Shown here: positions 6,300 to 13,859 of the stretch, piece after piece
How positions within the stretch are numbered: the first letter of the stretch is position 1
Layout: each line of letters begins with the position of its first letter
DNA from: Polaromonas sp.
GTDB taxonomy: Bacteria; Pseudomonadota; Gammaproteobacteria; Burkholderiales; Burkholderiaceae
Direction: 5' to 3'
Length of the DNA: 25,440 nt
NCBI GenBank assembly: GCA_013823505.1
Contig: PNMH01000056.1
Location: 1-25,440 of the forward strand
The notes under the pieces: model-generated
The model's database searches: none
What the model was told of the DNA's origin: nothing
The model's input: only the letters and a program-made list of their open reading frames with translations
Translations under genes and position numbers: made by a program

Positions 6300-8609
6300 T
6301 CAACGCTCTCCTCTGAGCCACGCACCGAAGCTGCTCAAGGCCTCGCCGATGGCCGCGCCCGGCGTCTGTGCATATTGCACGCCACCCTGGTCCGAAATCT
6401 GCGCCACCGAGCCGCTGCTTTGCCATTCGGCGTAGATCCAGTCCTCGCCCTGGCGCGCCAGACCTTCGGGCGCAGCGGGCGGCTGCGCCACCGGCGTGCC
6501 CTTGAGCGCAGCGCCCATGTAATCGATCCAGATCGGCAGCGCGATCCGTCCGCCCGATTCACCGCCACCCAGGCTGCGGGGCTTGTCGTAGCCCACCCAC
6601 ACGGCGGTGGCCAGGCTGGGCTGGTAGCCGGTGAACCAGGCGTCCACCGCGTCGTTGGTGGTGCCGGTCTTGCCGTACACATCGGGCCGCTTGAGCGTGG
6701 CCTGCGCACGCGCGGCGGTGCCGCTGCGCGTCACCTCGTTGAGCAGGCTGGACATCACGAACGCGTTTCGCGCGGGAATCGCGCGGTTGGCCTCGGTCAG
6801 TGCCTCGGGTGGGGGCGCTTCAAACAGCACCTTGCCCTGTGCGTCGGTGATTTTTTCCACCACCACTGGCGCGACTTTCCAGCCACCGTTGGCCACCGTG
6901 GCGTAAGCCTGCGCCATCTGCAGCGGCGTGACGCTGCCGGTGCCCAGGGCCAGCGTGAGGTCGTTGGGCTGGCGCGCGGGGTCCAGGCCGAAACGGGCGG
7001 TCCAGTCGCGCGCCACTTGCGTGCCGGTGTGTTGCAGCACGCGCACGCTGGCGATGTTGCTGGAGCGGGCGAGCGCGTCGCGCAGCGTGATCGGGCCGGC
7101 GTATTGACCGTTGCTGTTGGTGGGGCTCCAGCCGTTCGAGGCGGTGAACGGCAGGTCGTCGATCAGGGTGCCCGGCATCACGCGCGCTTCGAGCGCGGCC
7201 GAGTACAGCAAGGGCTTGAGCGCCGAGCCCGGCTGGCGCCAGCCCTGCGTGACATGGTTGAACGGTTGCTGCGTGAAATCGAAGCCACCCACGAGTGCGC
7301 GCACGCGGCCGGTGTGGCTGTCCATGGCGACCAGCGCTGCCTCGGCCTCGGGCCACTGCGAAATGGCCCACGCGGGCTTGCCCTTGGCCTTGCCCACGCT
7401 CACCACCCGCACGATGGCGCCGCGCGCGACCTTCAGCGGCGCCTTGGCTTTGGGGTCCAGCCCCTTCTGCGCCCAGCGCAGGCCCTCGCCTTGCAGGGTG
7501 ATGCGTTCGCCGCTGGACAGCTGCACCTGCATGGCCTTGGGGCTGGCCGCGAGCACGATGCCCACGCGCAGGGTCTCGTCGTCGCGGTGGTCCTTCAGGG
7601 CCTCGGCGGCCGCGCGTTCGACCGCGGGGCCGTCGCCCGAGGGCAGGGCCTCCAGGTCCTCCGGCCCGCGCCAGGCGCCGCGCCGGTCGAAGTCCAGCAC
7701 GCCGCGCTGAACGGCAGCGTGGGCAGCGCGCTGGTCGGCCGCGCGCAAGGACGTGGTGACCCGCAAGCCGTTCGAATAGGCCTCGGTGCCGAAGCGTTCC
7801 ACCACCGCGCGGCGCGCCATCTCTGCCACGTGGGCGGCGTGCACGCTGCGCATGCCGGGCGTGCGCAGCACGAGCTTCTCGGCGCGCGCGGCGGCCAACT
7901 GGGCATCGGTGATGGCATCGGTGGCGCGCATGCGCTCCAGCACCACCCGCTGGCGCTGTGTGGCGCGCTCGAAATTGGCCACCGGGTTGGCGTAGTAGGG
8001 GTTCTGCGGAAGGCCGGCGAGCATGGCGGTTTCGGCCAGCGAGAGTTTGTCCAGCGGCTTGCCGAAGTAGGTTTGCGACGCCGCGGCGAAGCCGTAGGCA
8101 CGCTGGCCGAGGAAGATCTCGTTGAGGTAGATCTCCAGGATGCGGTCTTTGGAGATCTCGTCTTCCAGCTTGAGCGCGAGCCAGATTTCCTTGGCCTTGC
8201 GCTCGGCAGAAAACTCGCGCGTGAGCAGCATGGTGCGCACCAGTTGCTGCGTGATGGTGGATGCCCCCTGCTTGCGTCCCCCTGTCACAGCCGCCACCAG
8301 CGCCCGTGCCATGCCCCGGGGATCCACGCCGTTGTGCTCGCGAAAGCGCGCGTCTTCCACCGAGAGCACAGCGTCCTGCAGCAGCTTGGGCGTGCGCGAC
8401 AGCGGCAGGTACTCGCGCCGCTCGGTGCCGAACTGCGCGATCTCCACGCCGTCGGCGGTGAACACCTGCAATGGCAGCTTGGGCTGGTACTTGACGATGC
8501 TGTCCAGCGGCGGCAGATCGAAGGGCGAGGCCTGCACGGCGGGGGCCATGAAGGCGGCGGGGATCACGGCCAGCGTGAGCACCGCACGGCGAAGGTAAGG
8601 CTTGTGCAT
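6300..8609 (-). CDS. Class A penicillin-binding protein (PBP1A-like transglycosylase/transpeptidase)
   Basis: This bifunctional peptidoglycan synthase has 769 residues. The glycosyltransferase-51 domain (about 40-220) has the catalytic Glu in VEDARFREH (Glu85), the GASTITQQLVR motif and the KDRILEIYLNEIFLG segment. An OB-like insert spans about 340-420. The transpeptidase domain has SALK (Ser462, Lys465), SSN (516-518) and KTGT (647-650), so both active sites look intact. The first 30 residues are a hydrophobic stretch ending in PAVQA|S, which could be a cleavable signal rather than the usual uncleaved anchor. The open frame runs far upstream of the chosen ATG at 8609, but that extension is antisense to creB and creC and shows no family similarity. 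It is divergent from creB, and a possible CreB-type direct repeat lies 25-40 bp before its start. Confidence 0.93.
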   Translation of the reverse strand: MHKPYLRRAVLTLAVIPAAFMAPAVQASPFDLPPLDSIVKYQPKLPLQVFTADGVEIAQFGTERREYLPLSRTPKLLQDAVLSVEDARFREHNGVDPRGMARALVAAVTGGRKQGASTITQQLVRTMLLTREFSAERKAKEIWLALKLEDEISKDRILEIYLNEIFLGQRAYGFAAASQTYFGKPLDKLSLAETAMLAGLPQNPYYANPVANFERATQRQRVVLERMRATDAITDAQLAAARAEKLVLRTPGMRSVHAAHVAEMARRAVVERFGTEAYSNGLRVTTSLRAADQRAAHAAVQRGVLDFDRRGAWRGPEDLEALPSGDGPAVERAAAEALKDHRDDETLRVGIVLAASPKAMQVQLSSGERITLQGEGLRWAQKGLDPKAKAPLKVARGAIVRVVSVGKAKGKPAWAISQWPEAEAALVAMDSHTGRVRALVGGFDFTQQPFNHVTQGWRQPGSALKPLLYSAALEARVMPGTLIDDLPFTASNGWSPTNSNGQYAGPITLRDALARSSNIASVRVLQHTGTQVARDWTARFGLDPARQPNDLTLALGTGSVTPLQMAQAYATVANGGWKVAPVVVEKITDAQGKVLFEAPPPEALTEANRAIPARNAFVMSSLLNEVTRSGTAARAQATLKRPDVYGKTGTTNDAVDAWFTGYQPSLATAVWVGYDKPRSLGGGESGGRIALPIWIDYMGAALKGTPVAQPPAAPEGLARQGEDWIYAEWQSSGSVAQISDQGGVQYAQTPGAAIGEALSSFGAWLRGER

Positions 8610-8633
8610 GGGGTGGCATTGTCCCGGATCGGT

Positions 8634-8649
8634 GTGCGCTGCATGTGCA
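8634..8649 (-). promoter_or_regulatory. Possible CreB-type direct repeat before the PBP gene
   Basis: Read on the minus strand this is TGCAC, six bases, CGCAC, with an 11-bp repeat period. It resembles the TGCAC-N6-TGCAC pair upstream of creD and, more loosely, the TTCAC-N6-TTCAC cre tag known from E. coli. The site overlaps a 6-bp inverted repeat (GCTGCA/TGCAGC, 8639-8652). The information content is low and chance occurrence is possible. Confidence 0.3.
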
Positions 8650-8705
8650 GCGGGTGCGTGAGGGTGGTAACCAGCTGTGACCGGGACCGCAGTTAAGATG
8701 CCCCG

Positions 8706-9422
8706 ATGCACCTTGGGAACCCGTCCACGCGCAAGCGTATCCTGCTGCTGGAAGACGAACAAGCCATCGCGGACACCTTGCTCTACGCGCTGCAGAGCGA
8801 GGGCTTTGAGGTGCAACACGTGCGCCTGGCCGGCCAGGCACTCGATGCGTTTCGCACGCAAGCGCCCGACCTCGCCATTCTGGATGTGGGCGTGCCCGAT
8901 GGCAGCGGGTTCGACGTCTGCCGCGCCATCCGCAAGACCAGCGAGATGCCCATCGTGTTCCTCACCGCGCGCCATGAAGAGATCGACCGCGTGCTGGGCC
9001 TGGAGCTCGGCGCCGACGACTATGTGGTCAAGCCGTTTTCGCCGCGCGAGGTGTGTGCCCGCGTGCGCGCCATCCTGCGGCGCAGTGCGGCGCTGCCCGG
9101 TTTCGCTGCGCCCGGGCCAGCGCCTCAAGGCCCGCTGCTGCAGCTCGACGAAGCCGCGCAGCGCATCAGCTGTGGTGGCGAATGGCTCACGCTCACGCGC
9201 TACGAATTCCAGCTGCTCGCCACGCTGCTGCGCAGGCCTGAGCGCATCTTCTCGCGCGTCGAACTCATGGACCTGGTGTGGGGCGGTGCGCTGGACACAT
9301 CGGACCGCACGGTGGATGCGCATGTGAAGCTGCTGCGTGCCAAGCTGCGCACGCGCGGCGTGGTGGCCGAACCGATCCAGACCCACCGCAACATGGGCTA
9401 TTCGATCCGCGTGGTGGACTGA
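8706..9422 (+). CDS. creB: Two-component response regulator CreB
   Basis: This is an OmpR/PhoB-type regulator, 238 residues. The receiver domain (about 10-125) has acidic residues Glu16 and Asp17, phospho-acceptor Asp60 in LAILDVGVPDGSG, Thr87 and Lys109 (ADDYVVKPFSPRE). A short linker rich in Ala and Pro leads to a winged-helix DNA-binding domain (about 140-238) with TLTRYEFQLLATLL and the recognition region DTSDRTVDAHVKLLRAKLR. The CreB identity rests on the CreB-like sequence and on the order creB-creC-creD. The start codon ATG at 8706 has no strong ribosome site. Sensor gene creC starts 3 bp after the stop codon. Confidence 0.88.
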   Translation: MHLGNPSTRKRILLLEDEQAIADTLLYALQSEGFEVQHVRLAGQALDAFRTQAPDLAILDVGVPDGSGFDVCRAIRKTSEMPIVFLTARHEEIDRVLGLELGADDYVVKPFSPREVCARVRAILRRSAALPGFAAPGPAPQGPLLQLDEAAQRISCGGEWLTLTRYEFQLLATLLRRPERIFSRVELMDLVWGGALDTSDRTVDAHVKLLRAKLRTRGVVAEPIQTHRNMGYSIRVVD

Positions 9423-9425
9423 GCC

Positions 9426-10865
9426 GTGCGCATCGGTTTGCGGCTGCTGCTGGGCTTTTTCCTGATCCTGGGCGTGGCCCTGGTCGTGGTGCTCAATGTG
9501 TTCCTGCAAGAGGTCAAGCCGGGCACACGCCTGGCCATGGAAGACAGCCTGATCGACGCGGCCCACGCCTTCGCGCAACTGGCCACTGCCGACATGAAGG
9601 CCGGCACCATCGCCAGCGGCGGATTTGCGCAGGCACTGCAGGCCTACCCGGGCGCGCAACCCGGCGCCAACATCTGGGGCTTTGAAAAGAACAGCGTCGA
9701 CTACCGGATCACCATCACCGACGCGCAGGGCATCGTGCGCTTCGACACGCGGCAAGAGGCGGTGGGGCAGGACTTCTCGCGCTGGAACGACGTGCTGCGC
9801 ACGCTGCGCGGCGAGTACGGCGCGCGCTCCAGCCTGGCCAATCCGAACGACCCCAACAGCACGGTGATGCACGTGGCCGCGCCCATCCGCGACGGCGACC
9901 GCATCATCGGCGCGCTCACCGTCTCGCGACCCAACCGCAGCCTGGAGCCCTACATCGAGCGCAGCCAGCAGCGCATCCTGCGCTGGTCCTGGGGCTTGCT
10001 GGGTTTGTCGCTGTTGATGGGGGTGCTGTTGAGCTGGTGGGTGGCCAGTTCGCTGTCGCGCCTGCGGGGTTACGCCAATGCTGTTGCCAGCGGCGAGCGG
10101 GTGGCCCTGCCGCGCTTTGGGCGCCTGAGCGGCAACACCGAGTTCAACGACCTCGCCCAGGCCCTGGAGCGCATGCGCGTCAAGCTCGAAGACAAGGCGT
10201 ACGTGGAGAACTACGTGCACACGCTCACCCACGAACTCAAGAGCCCGCTGGCCGCCATTCGGGGCGCGGCCGAGCTGCTCGAAGAAGACCTGCCCGAGCC
10301 CGACCGGCAACGCTTCGCCGGCAACATCCAGCGCCAGACCGAGCGCCTGCGCCAGCTGATCGACAAGCTGCTGCGCCTGGCCGATGTGGAGCAGATGCGC
10401 GCATTGAGCCAACGCGAGCCGGTGGACCTGAGCGCCTTGACGCGCGAGCTGCTGCAGCGCGCGGAGCCCCGCCTGCGCCTGAAAGGATTGCGCGTGCACG
10501 ACGAGCTGGGCGCCGGTCTGACCGTCCGCGGCGATGCCTTTCTGCTCGGCCAGGCGCTGCAGAACCTGCTGGACAACGCGATCGACTTTTCACCGGAGCA
10601 GGGCGAGCTGTGCCTGCGCCTGCAGAAGGACGGCGATGCCCTCGTGTGGTCGGTGCGCGACCAGGGGCCGGGCGTGCCCGACTACGCGCAATCGCACATC
10701 TTCGAGCGCTTTTACTCATTGCCGCGCGGTGATCTGCAAGAGAAGAGTTCGGGTCTGGGCCTGTGCCTGGTGAAGGAGGTGAGCGACCTGCACCACGGCG
10801 AAGTGCAGGTGGCCAACGTGGACAACCCGCCCGGTTGTCTGGCGAGCTGGCGCCTGCCGCGCTGA
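9426..10865 (+). CDS. creC: Two-component sensor histidine kinase CreC
   Basis: This is an inner-membrane sensor kinase, 479 residues, with a GTG start at 9426 tightly coupled to creB. The first membrane helix is at about 6-27, the periplasmic sensor region at 28-187 (CreC-like, with IRFDT-type PAS/CACHE features around 95-175) and the second helix at about 188-208. A HAMP segment follows, then the dimerisation domain with phospho-acceptor His269 in LTHELKSPLAAIRGA. The ATPase domain shows the N box (QALQNLLDNAIDFS, about 376-389), G1 DQGPG (412-416), the F box IFERFYS and G2 GLGL (443-446). All catalytic motifs are present. In E. coli the CreC signal relates to central carbon metabolism, and in Pseudomonas and Aeromonas the system responds to PBP inhibition. 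The signal here is unknown. Confidence 0.9.
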   Translation: MRIGLRLLLGFFLILGVALVVVLNVFLQEVKPGTRLAMEDSLIDAAHAFAQLATADMKAGTIASGGFAQALQAYPGAQPGANIWGFEKNSVDYRITITDAQGIVRFDTRQEAVGQDFSRWNDVLRTLRGEYGARSSLANPNDPNSTVMHVAAPIRDGDRIIGALTVSRPNRSLEPYIERSQQRILRWSWGLLGLSLLMGVLLSWWVASSLSRLRGYANAVASGERVALPRFGRLSGNTEFNDLAQALERMRVKLEDKAYVENYVHTLTHELKSPLAAIRGAAELLEEDLPEPDRQRFAGNIQRQTERLRQLIDKLLRLADVEQMRALSQREPVDLSALTRELLQRAEPRLRLKGLRVHDELGAGLTVRGDAFLLGQALQNLLDNAIDFSPEQGELCLRLQKDGDALVWSVRDQGPGVPDYAQSHIFERFYSLPRGDLQEKSSGLGLCLVKEVSDLHHGEVQVANVDNPPGCLASWRLPR

Positions 10866-10870
10866 GCCAT

Positions 10871-10917
10871 TTCACATTCACTGCACAAACCGGCGCAGCG
10901 CTGCACGGCCGCTGCAC
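10871..10917 (+). promoter_or_regulatory. CreB-type direct repeats upstream of creD
   Basis: Two repeat pairs, each with an 11-bp period, lie in the creC-creD gap. The first is TTCAC (10871-10875), six bases, TGCAC (10882-10886). The second is TGCAC (10902-10906), six bases, TGCAC (10913-10917), extended to GCTGCAC in both copies. The E. coli cre tag is TTCAC-N6-TTCAC, and creD is its best-known target. Position, period and half-site all fit, with a likely T-to-G change in the second base of the half-site. Confidence 0.6.
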
Positions 10918-10960
10918 ACCCGCTTGAGAGACTGGCACCGTCCCAACCACGGAGCTTCTC

Positions 10961-12301
10961 TTGAACAAACATCCCCTGCTGAGCAAGCTGCTCGTCATCT
11001 TTTCGCTGATGCTGCTGCTGTCCATTCCGTTGCTGATGGTGTTCGACACCATCCAGCAGCGCAGCGCCTACCGCCATGACGCTGCCAGTGAGGTGGCGCG
11101 CGCCCACGCCGGCGCCCAGACCCTCATCGGCCCGGTGCTCCATGTGCCGTACACCGAAACCTTCACGCGCACCGTGCCGGTGGAAGGTGGACGCGGTGAA
11201 ACGCGCGAAGAGCGCGTCACGCAGGCGCATGTGGCCCTGCGTTTCCCCACCCGCCTGGACACGCGCAGCCAGCTGGACACGCAGACGCGCTGGCGCGGCA
11301 TCTTTCCGGTCACGGTCTACACCAGCACCCACCGGAGCACCGGCCGTTTTGTCTGGAGCGGTGTGGAGCCGCAAGAGAAGAACGGGCAGATCACGCTCGG
11401 GCAGCCGCGCATGATGTTGGGCGTGAGCGATCTGCGGGGCTTGCTCCGTGCGCCGCAGCTCACCGTGGCGGGACAGGCCGCGAACATGGCGCCTTCACCC
11501 GCCGTGCAGAAGCTGCCGCTGCCCCTGGCTGCACCGGTGAATCCGGAACTGCTCAAGCCCGGTGCCACATTCGACATGGCGCTGAACGTGGAGCTGGCCG
11601 GCACCGCGCGCATCGGCTGGGTGCCGCTGGCCGACGAAAACAGCGTGAGCCTGACATCGAGCTGGCCGCACCCGAGCTTTGGGGGTGACTTCTTGCCGCG
11701 CACGCGCCGTGTGAACGATCAAGGATTTGAAGCCACCTGGAGCGTGCCGTCGCTCTCCACCCAGGCACAGCAGCAGTTTGCGCAGCATGGCGAGTCGAGG
11801 GTGTCACCGGACAGTTTCTCCGTGGCCCTTGACAACCCGGTGGACGTGTACCGCCTGACCGAGCGCGCCACCAAGTACGCGCTGATGTTCATCGTGCTGA
11901 CCTTCGCCGCGTTCTTCGTGCTGGAGATGGTCAAGCGCTGGCGCATTCACCCCATGCAGTACCTCATGATCGGCGCCGCGCTGGTGCTGTTTTTCCTGCT
12001 GTTGCTCTCGCTTTCGGAGCACCTGGACTTCGCCTGGGCGTATGGCCTGGCGAGCGCGGCGTGCATCGGCCTGCTGACGCACTACCTGCGCCACGTGCTG
12101 CGCGGCTGGCGGCCCGCGCTGGGCATGAGCGCCATGCTGGTGGCGCTGTACGGCGTGCTCTACGGCATCCTGATCTCGGAAGACAACGCCTTGATGATGG
12201 GCTCGCTGCTGCTCTTCGGCGTGCTCGCGGCCATCATGGTGGTCACCCGCAAGTTGGACTGGTACAGCGTGATGGGGTCACCGCAGCAGCCGTCTCAATA
12301 A
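10961..12301 (+). CDS. creD: Inner membrane protein CreD
   Basis: This is a CreD-family membrane protein, 446 residues, the usual effector of the Cre regulon. Its biochemical role is not established, but it affects envelope stress and beta-lactam or colicin tolerance in other bacteria. There is an N-terminal helix (about 9-28), a large periplasmic beta-rich domain (about 30-300, with the family motif GPVLHVPYTE near 57-66) and five C-terminal helices from about 310 to 435. The start is TTG at 10961, with GGAG at 10951-10954. The encoded MNKHPLLSKL matches the family N-terminus, and no ATG start fits. Its own leader carries the CreB-type repeats, so it is probably an inducible unit separate from creBC. 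The 3' end overlaps the convergent DUF1330 gene by 7 bp. Confidence 0.9.
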   Translation: MNKHPLLSKLLVIFSLMLLLSIPLLMVFDTIQQRSAYRHDAASEVARAHAGAQTLIGPVLHVPYTETFTRTVPVEGGRGETREERVTQAHVALRFPTRLDTRSQLDTQTRWRGIFPVTVYTSTHRSTGRFVWSGVEPQEKNGQITLGQPRMMLGVSDLRGLLRAPQLTVAGQAANMAPSPAVQKLPLPLAAPVNPELLKPGATFDMALNVELAGTARIGWVPLADENSVSLTSSWPHPSFGGDFLPRTRRVNDQGFEATWSVPSLSTQAQQQFAQHGESRVSPDSFSVALDNPVDVYRLTERATKYALMFIVLTFAAFFVLEMVKRWRIHPMQYLMIGAALVLFFLLLLSLSEHLDFAWAYGLASAACIGLLTHYLRHVLRGWRPALGMSAMLVALYGVLYGILISEDNALMMGSLLLFGVLAAIMVVTRKLDWYSVMGSPQQPSQ

Positions 12302-12582
12302 CCTTCGATGGCGAACAGCGTGCCGGTGGAGGCGCTCTGGCGGATCTTGATGAGGCGCTGGTAATCGGGCGAGGTGTAGAAGGCCTGGAGGTGCGCCATG
12401 TCGGGGAACTCCAGGATCACCTGGCGGTGCGGCACGCCGCTGCCCTCCAGCACGCTGACCGCGCCGCCGCGCACCAGGTAACGCCCACCGTGCGCGGCGA
12501 TGAGGGCCGGCACGTCACGGCGGTATTCCTCGTAAAGGGCGGGATCGGTGATTTCGACGTTGCCGTAGATGTAGGCGGGCAT
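12295..12582 (-). CDS. DUF1330 family protein
   Basis: This is a small (95 residues) single-domain ferredoxin-like protein of the DUF1330 family, part of the dimeric alpha/beta-barrel superfamily. Typical features are the start MPAYIYGNVEITDPALYEEY, the central AHGGRYLVRGG and the motif ILEFPDMAHLQAFYTSPDYQRL. The function is unknown, and there is no signal peptide. The ATG at 12582 is preceded by CCAGGAG on the minus strand. It is transcribed towards creD and overlaps its last 7 bp, so the two stop codons share the sequence TCAATAA. Upstream (12583-12653) is a short gap before the LacI-family gene, which ends at 12654 on the same strand, so co-transcription is possible. Confidence 0.88.
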   Translation of the reverse strand: MPAYIYGNVEITDPALYEEYRRDVPALIAAHGGRYLVRGGAVSVLEGSGVPHRQVILEFPDMAHLQAFYTSPDYQRLIKIRQSASTGTLFAIEGY

Positions 12583-12653
12583 GGTGTCTCCTGGTGGGCT
12601 GAGTGGGCGGGCGAGCGCGTGGCGAACCCTGGCGAGATTGTGAACGTGGCCCG

Positions 12654-13679
12654 TCAGCTGCTGCCCCGCACCAGCAACTCGAACCCCAGATCCACCGAGT
12701 TCCGCGCGGGCACTTCCCCGCGCATCAAGCCCAGCAGCATCTGCGCACTCGCCTCGCCCATCGCCTTGCGAGGGGTGCGCACGGTGGTCAGCGGCGGCAC
12801 CATCTGATCGCTGCCCGATAGGTCGTTGAAGCCGGCCACCGCGATGCGGCCGGGCACGTCCACGCCCAGTCGCAGCGCGGTGAGCAGGCCGCCCTGGGCC
12901 AGGTCGTCGTTGCAGAAGAACACGGCGTCCACCTCGGGCCGGGTGCGCAGCAAATCCTCCAGCAGTTCGCCCCCCAGCCGCATCGACGATGGCTGCGGGC
13001 TCAGCAGTTCCAGCCGCGCGTCGTACAGGCCGTGCTCGCGCAGGCAGCGGCGGTAGCCCTCCGCGCGCTGAAGGGTGCGCGGGTCGAGCTGGGCGGCCAC
13101 GAAGGCGATGCGCTTTCGGCCGCGTTGCACCAGGTGTTCGGTGATGGCGTGGCCGGCTTCGGTTTGTGAGAAGCCCACGCAGTACACGTTGGGCGCCTGC
13201 GTGAGCTCCATCAAATACACGCAGGGCACGCCGCTGTTGGCCACCATCTGGCGCGCGGCTTCGGTGCGGTCAAAGCCGGTGAGCAGCAGGCCGGCCGGGC
13301 GGTGCGCCAGGTAGCTGCGCAGCAGCTGTTCTTCTTCCTGCGGTTCGTAGTGCGTCACGCCGATCATGGGCTGGTAGCCGTGGGGCAGCAGCGTGCGGTG
13401 CACGGCTTCGAGCACGTCGACAAACAGCGCGTTGGACAGCAGCGGCACGAGCACCGGCACCTGCGTGCTGCGCTGGGAGGCCAGCGCCCGCGCGGCGGGG
13501 TCGGGCACGTAGCCCAGTTGCTCGGCGGCGCGCTTGACGCGCTCCACCAGGTCGGCCGCCACACCGCGTTCGCCGCGCAGCGCGCGCGACGCCGTGATGG
13601 GGCTCACCTCGGCGGCCAGCGCCACGTCGCTCAGGGTGGTGCGCCCGCTGTGGCGGCGCTTGCGTTCGGTCGGTTCCAA
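12654..13679 (-). CDS. LacI-family transcriptional repressor (gluconate-type, GntR-like)
   Basis: This is a LacI/GalR-family regulator, 341 residues from the start chosen. The N-terminal helix-turn-helix TTLSDVALAAEVSPITASRALRG (about 14-36) is followed by the hinge YVPDPAARALASQ and a periplasmic-binding-protein-like domain (about 70-341) with the family segment AVFFCNDDLAQGG. It resembles GntR-type gluconate repressors. It is divergent from gluconokinase, with operator-like palindromes in the gap. The open frame extends to an ATG at 13811, but that start lies beyond the palindrome at 13715-13734 and adds residues outside the family fold. A TTG at 13679 with GGGA six bases upstream is therefore the better start. 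Gluconate or 6-phosphogluconate is the likely inducer, by context. Confidence 0.85.
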   Translation of the reverse strand: MEPTERKRRHSGRTTLSDVALAAEVSPITASRALRGERGVAADLVERVKRAAEQLGYVPDPAARALASQRSTQVPVLVPLLSNALFVDVLEAVHRTLLPHGYQPMIGVTHYEPQEEEQLLRSYLAHRPAGLLLTGFDRTEAARQMVANSGVPCVYLMELTQAPNVYCVGFSQTEAGHAITEHLVQRGRKRIAFVAAQLDPRTLQRAEGYRRCLREHGLYDARLELLSPQPSSMRLGGELLEDLLRTRPEVDAVFFCNDDLAQGGLLTALRLGVDVPGRIAVAGFNDLSGSDQMVPPLTTVRTPRKAMGEASAQMLLGLMRGEVPARNSVDLGFELLVRGSS

Positions 13680-13714
13680 GGGTTTTCCCGGTATTTGATG
13701 CGAATCGTGTGGCG

Positions 13715-13734
13715 TTAGGATAGCGCTGTCCAAA
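13715..13734. promoter_or_regulatory. LacI-type operator O1
   Basis: This is a 20-bp palindrome of form TTnGGAnAGCGCTnTCCnAA, with 8 of 10 pairs symmetrical around AGC|GCT. The central CG step and dyad size are typical of LacI-family operators. It lies 36 bp upstream of the chosen repressor start, suggesting autoregulation. Confidence 0.6.
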
Positions 13735-13840
13735 GCCTTGTGCCACCCGAATTTACCCTCAGCGCCGGGAGTTCTGCTGGATAACGAGCCACTGGACAGC
13801 GGCGATGCCACCCCGGTGATTCGCCTCTTTTTTCAGCCGA

Positions 13841-13859
13841 TTGGGACAGCGCTACCAAA
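13841..13859. promoter_or_regulatory. LacI-type operator O2, adjoining the gluconokinase start
   Basis: The sequence TTGGGACAGCGCTACCAAA shares the GGACAGCGCTA core with O1 (11 of 11 bases after reversing one site), but its right half is one base shorter. It abuts the ATG at 13859. A repressor bound here would block transcription or translation initiation of gntK and the TRAP genes. Confidence 0.55.

Noticed and set aside
6375..8696. Plus-strand open frame of 773 codons across the PBP gene
   Set aside because: It is antisense to an intact class A PBP with all catalytic motifs, has no plausible ribosome site and no domain.
8610..10499. Very long minus-strand open frame (to 10499) continuous with the PBP gene
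   Set aside because: The part upstream of 8609 is exactly antisense to creB and creC, has no recognisable domain and reflects the codon bias of GC-rich DNA. The PBP family start fits the ATG at 8609.
13680..13811. N-terminal extension of the LacI-family repressor from the ATG at 13811
   Set aside because: It would place the operator-like palindrome inside the coding region and add 44 residues before the helix-turn-helix, where the family has about 10.
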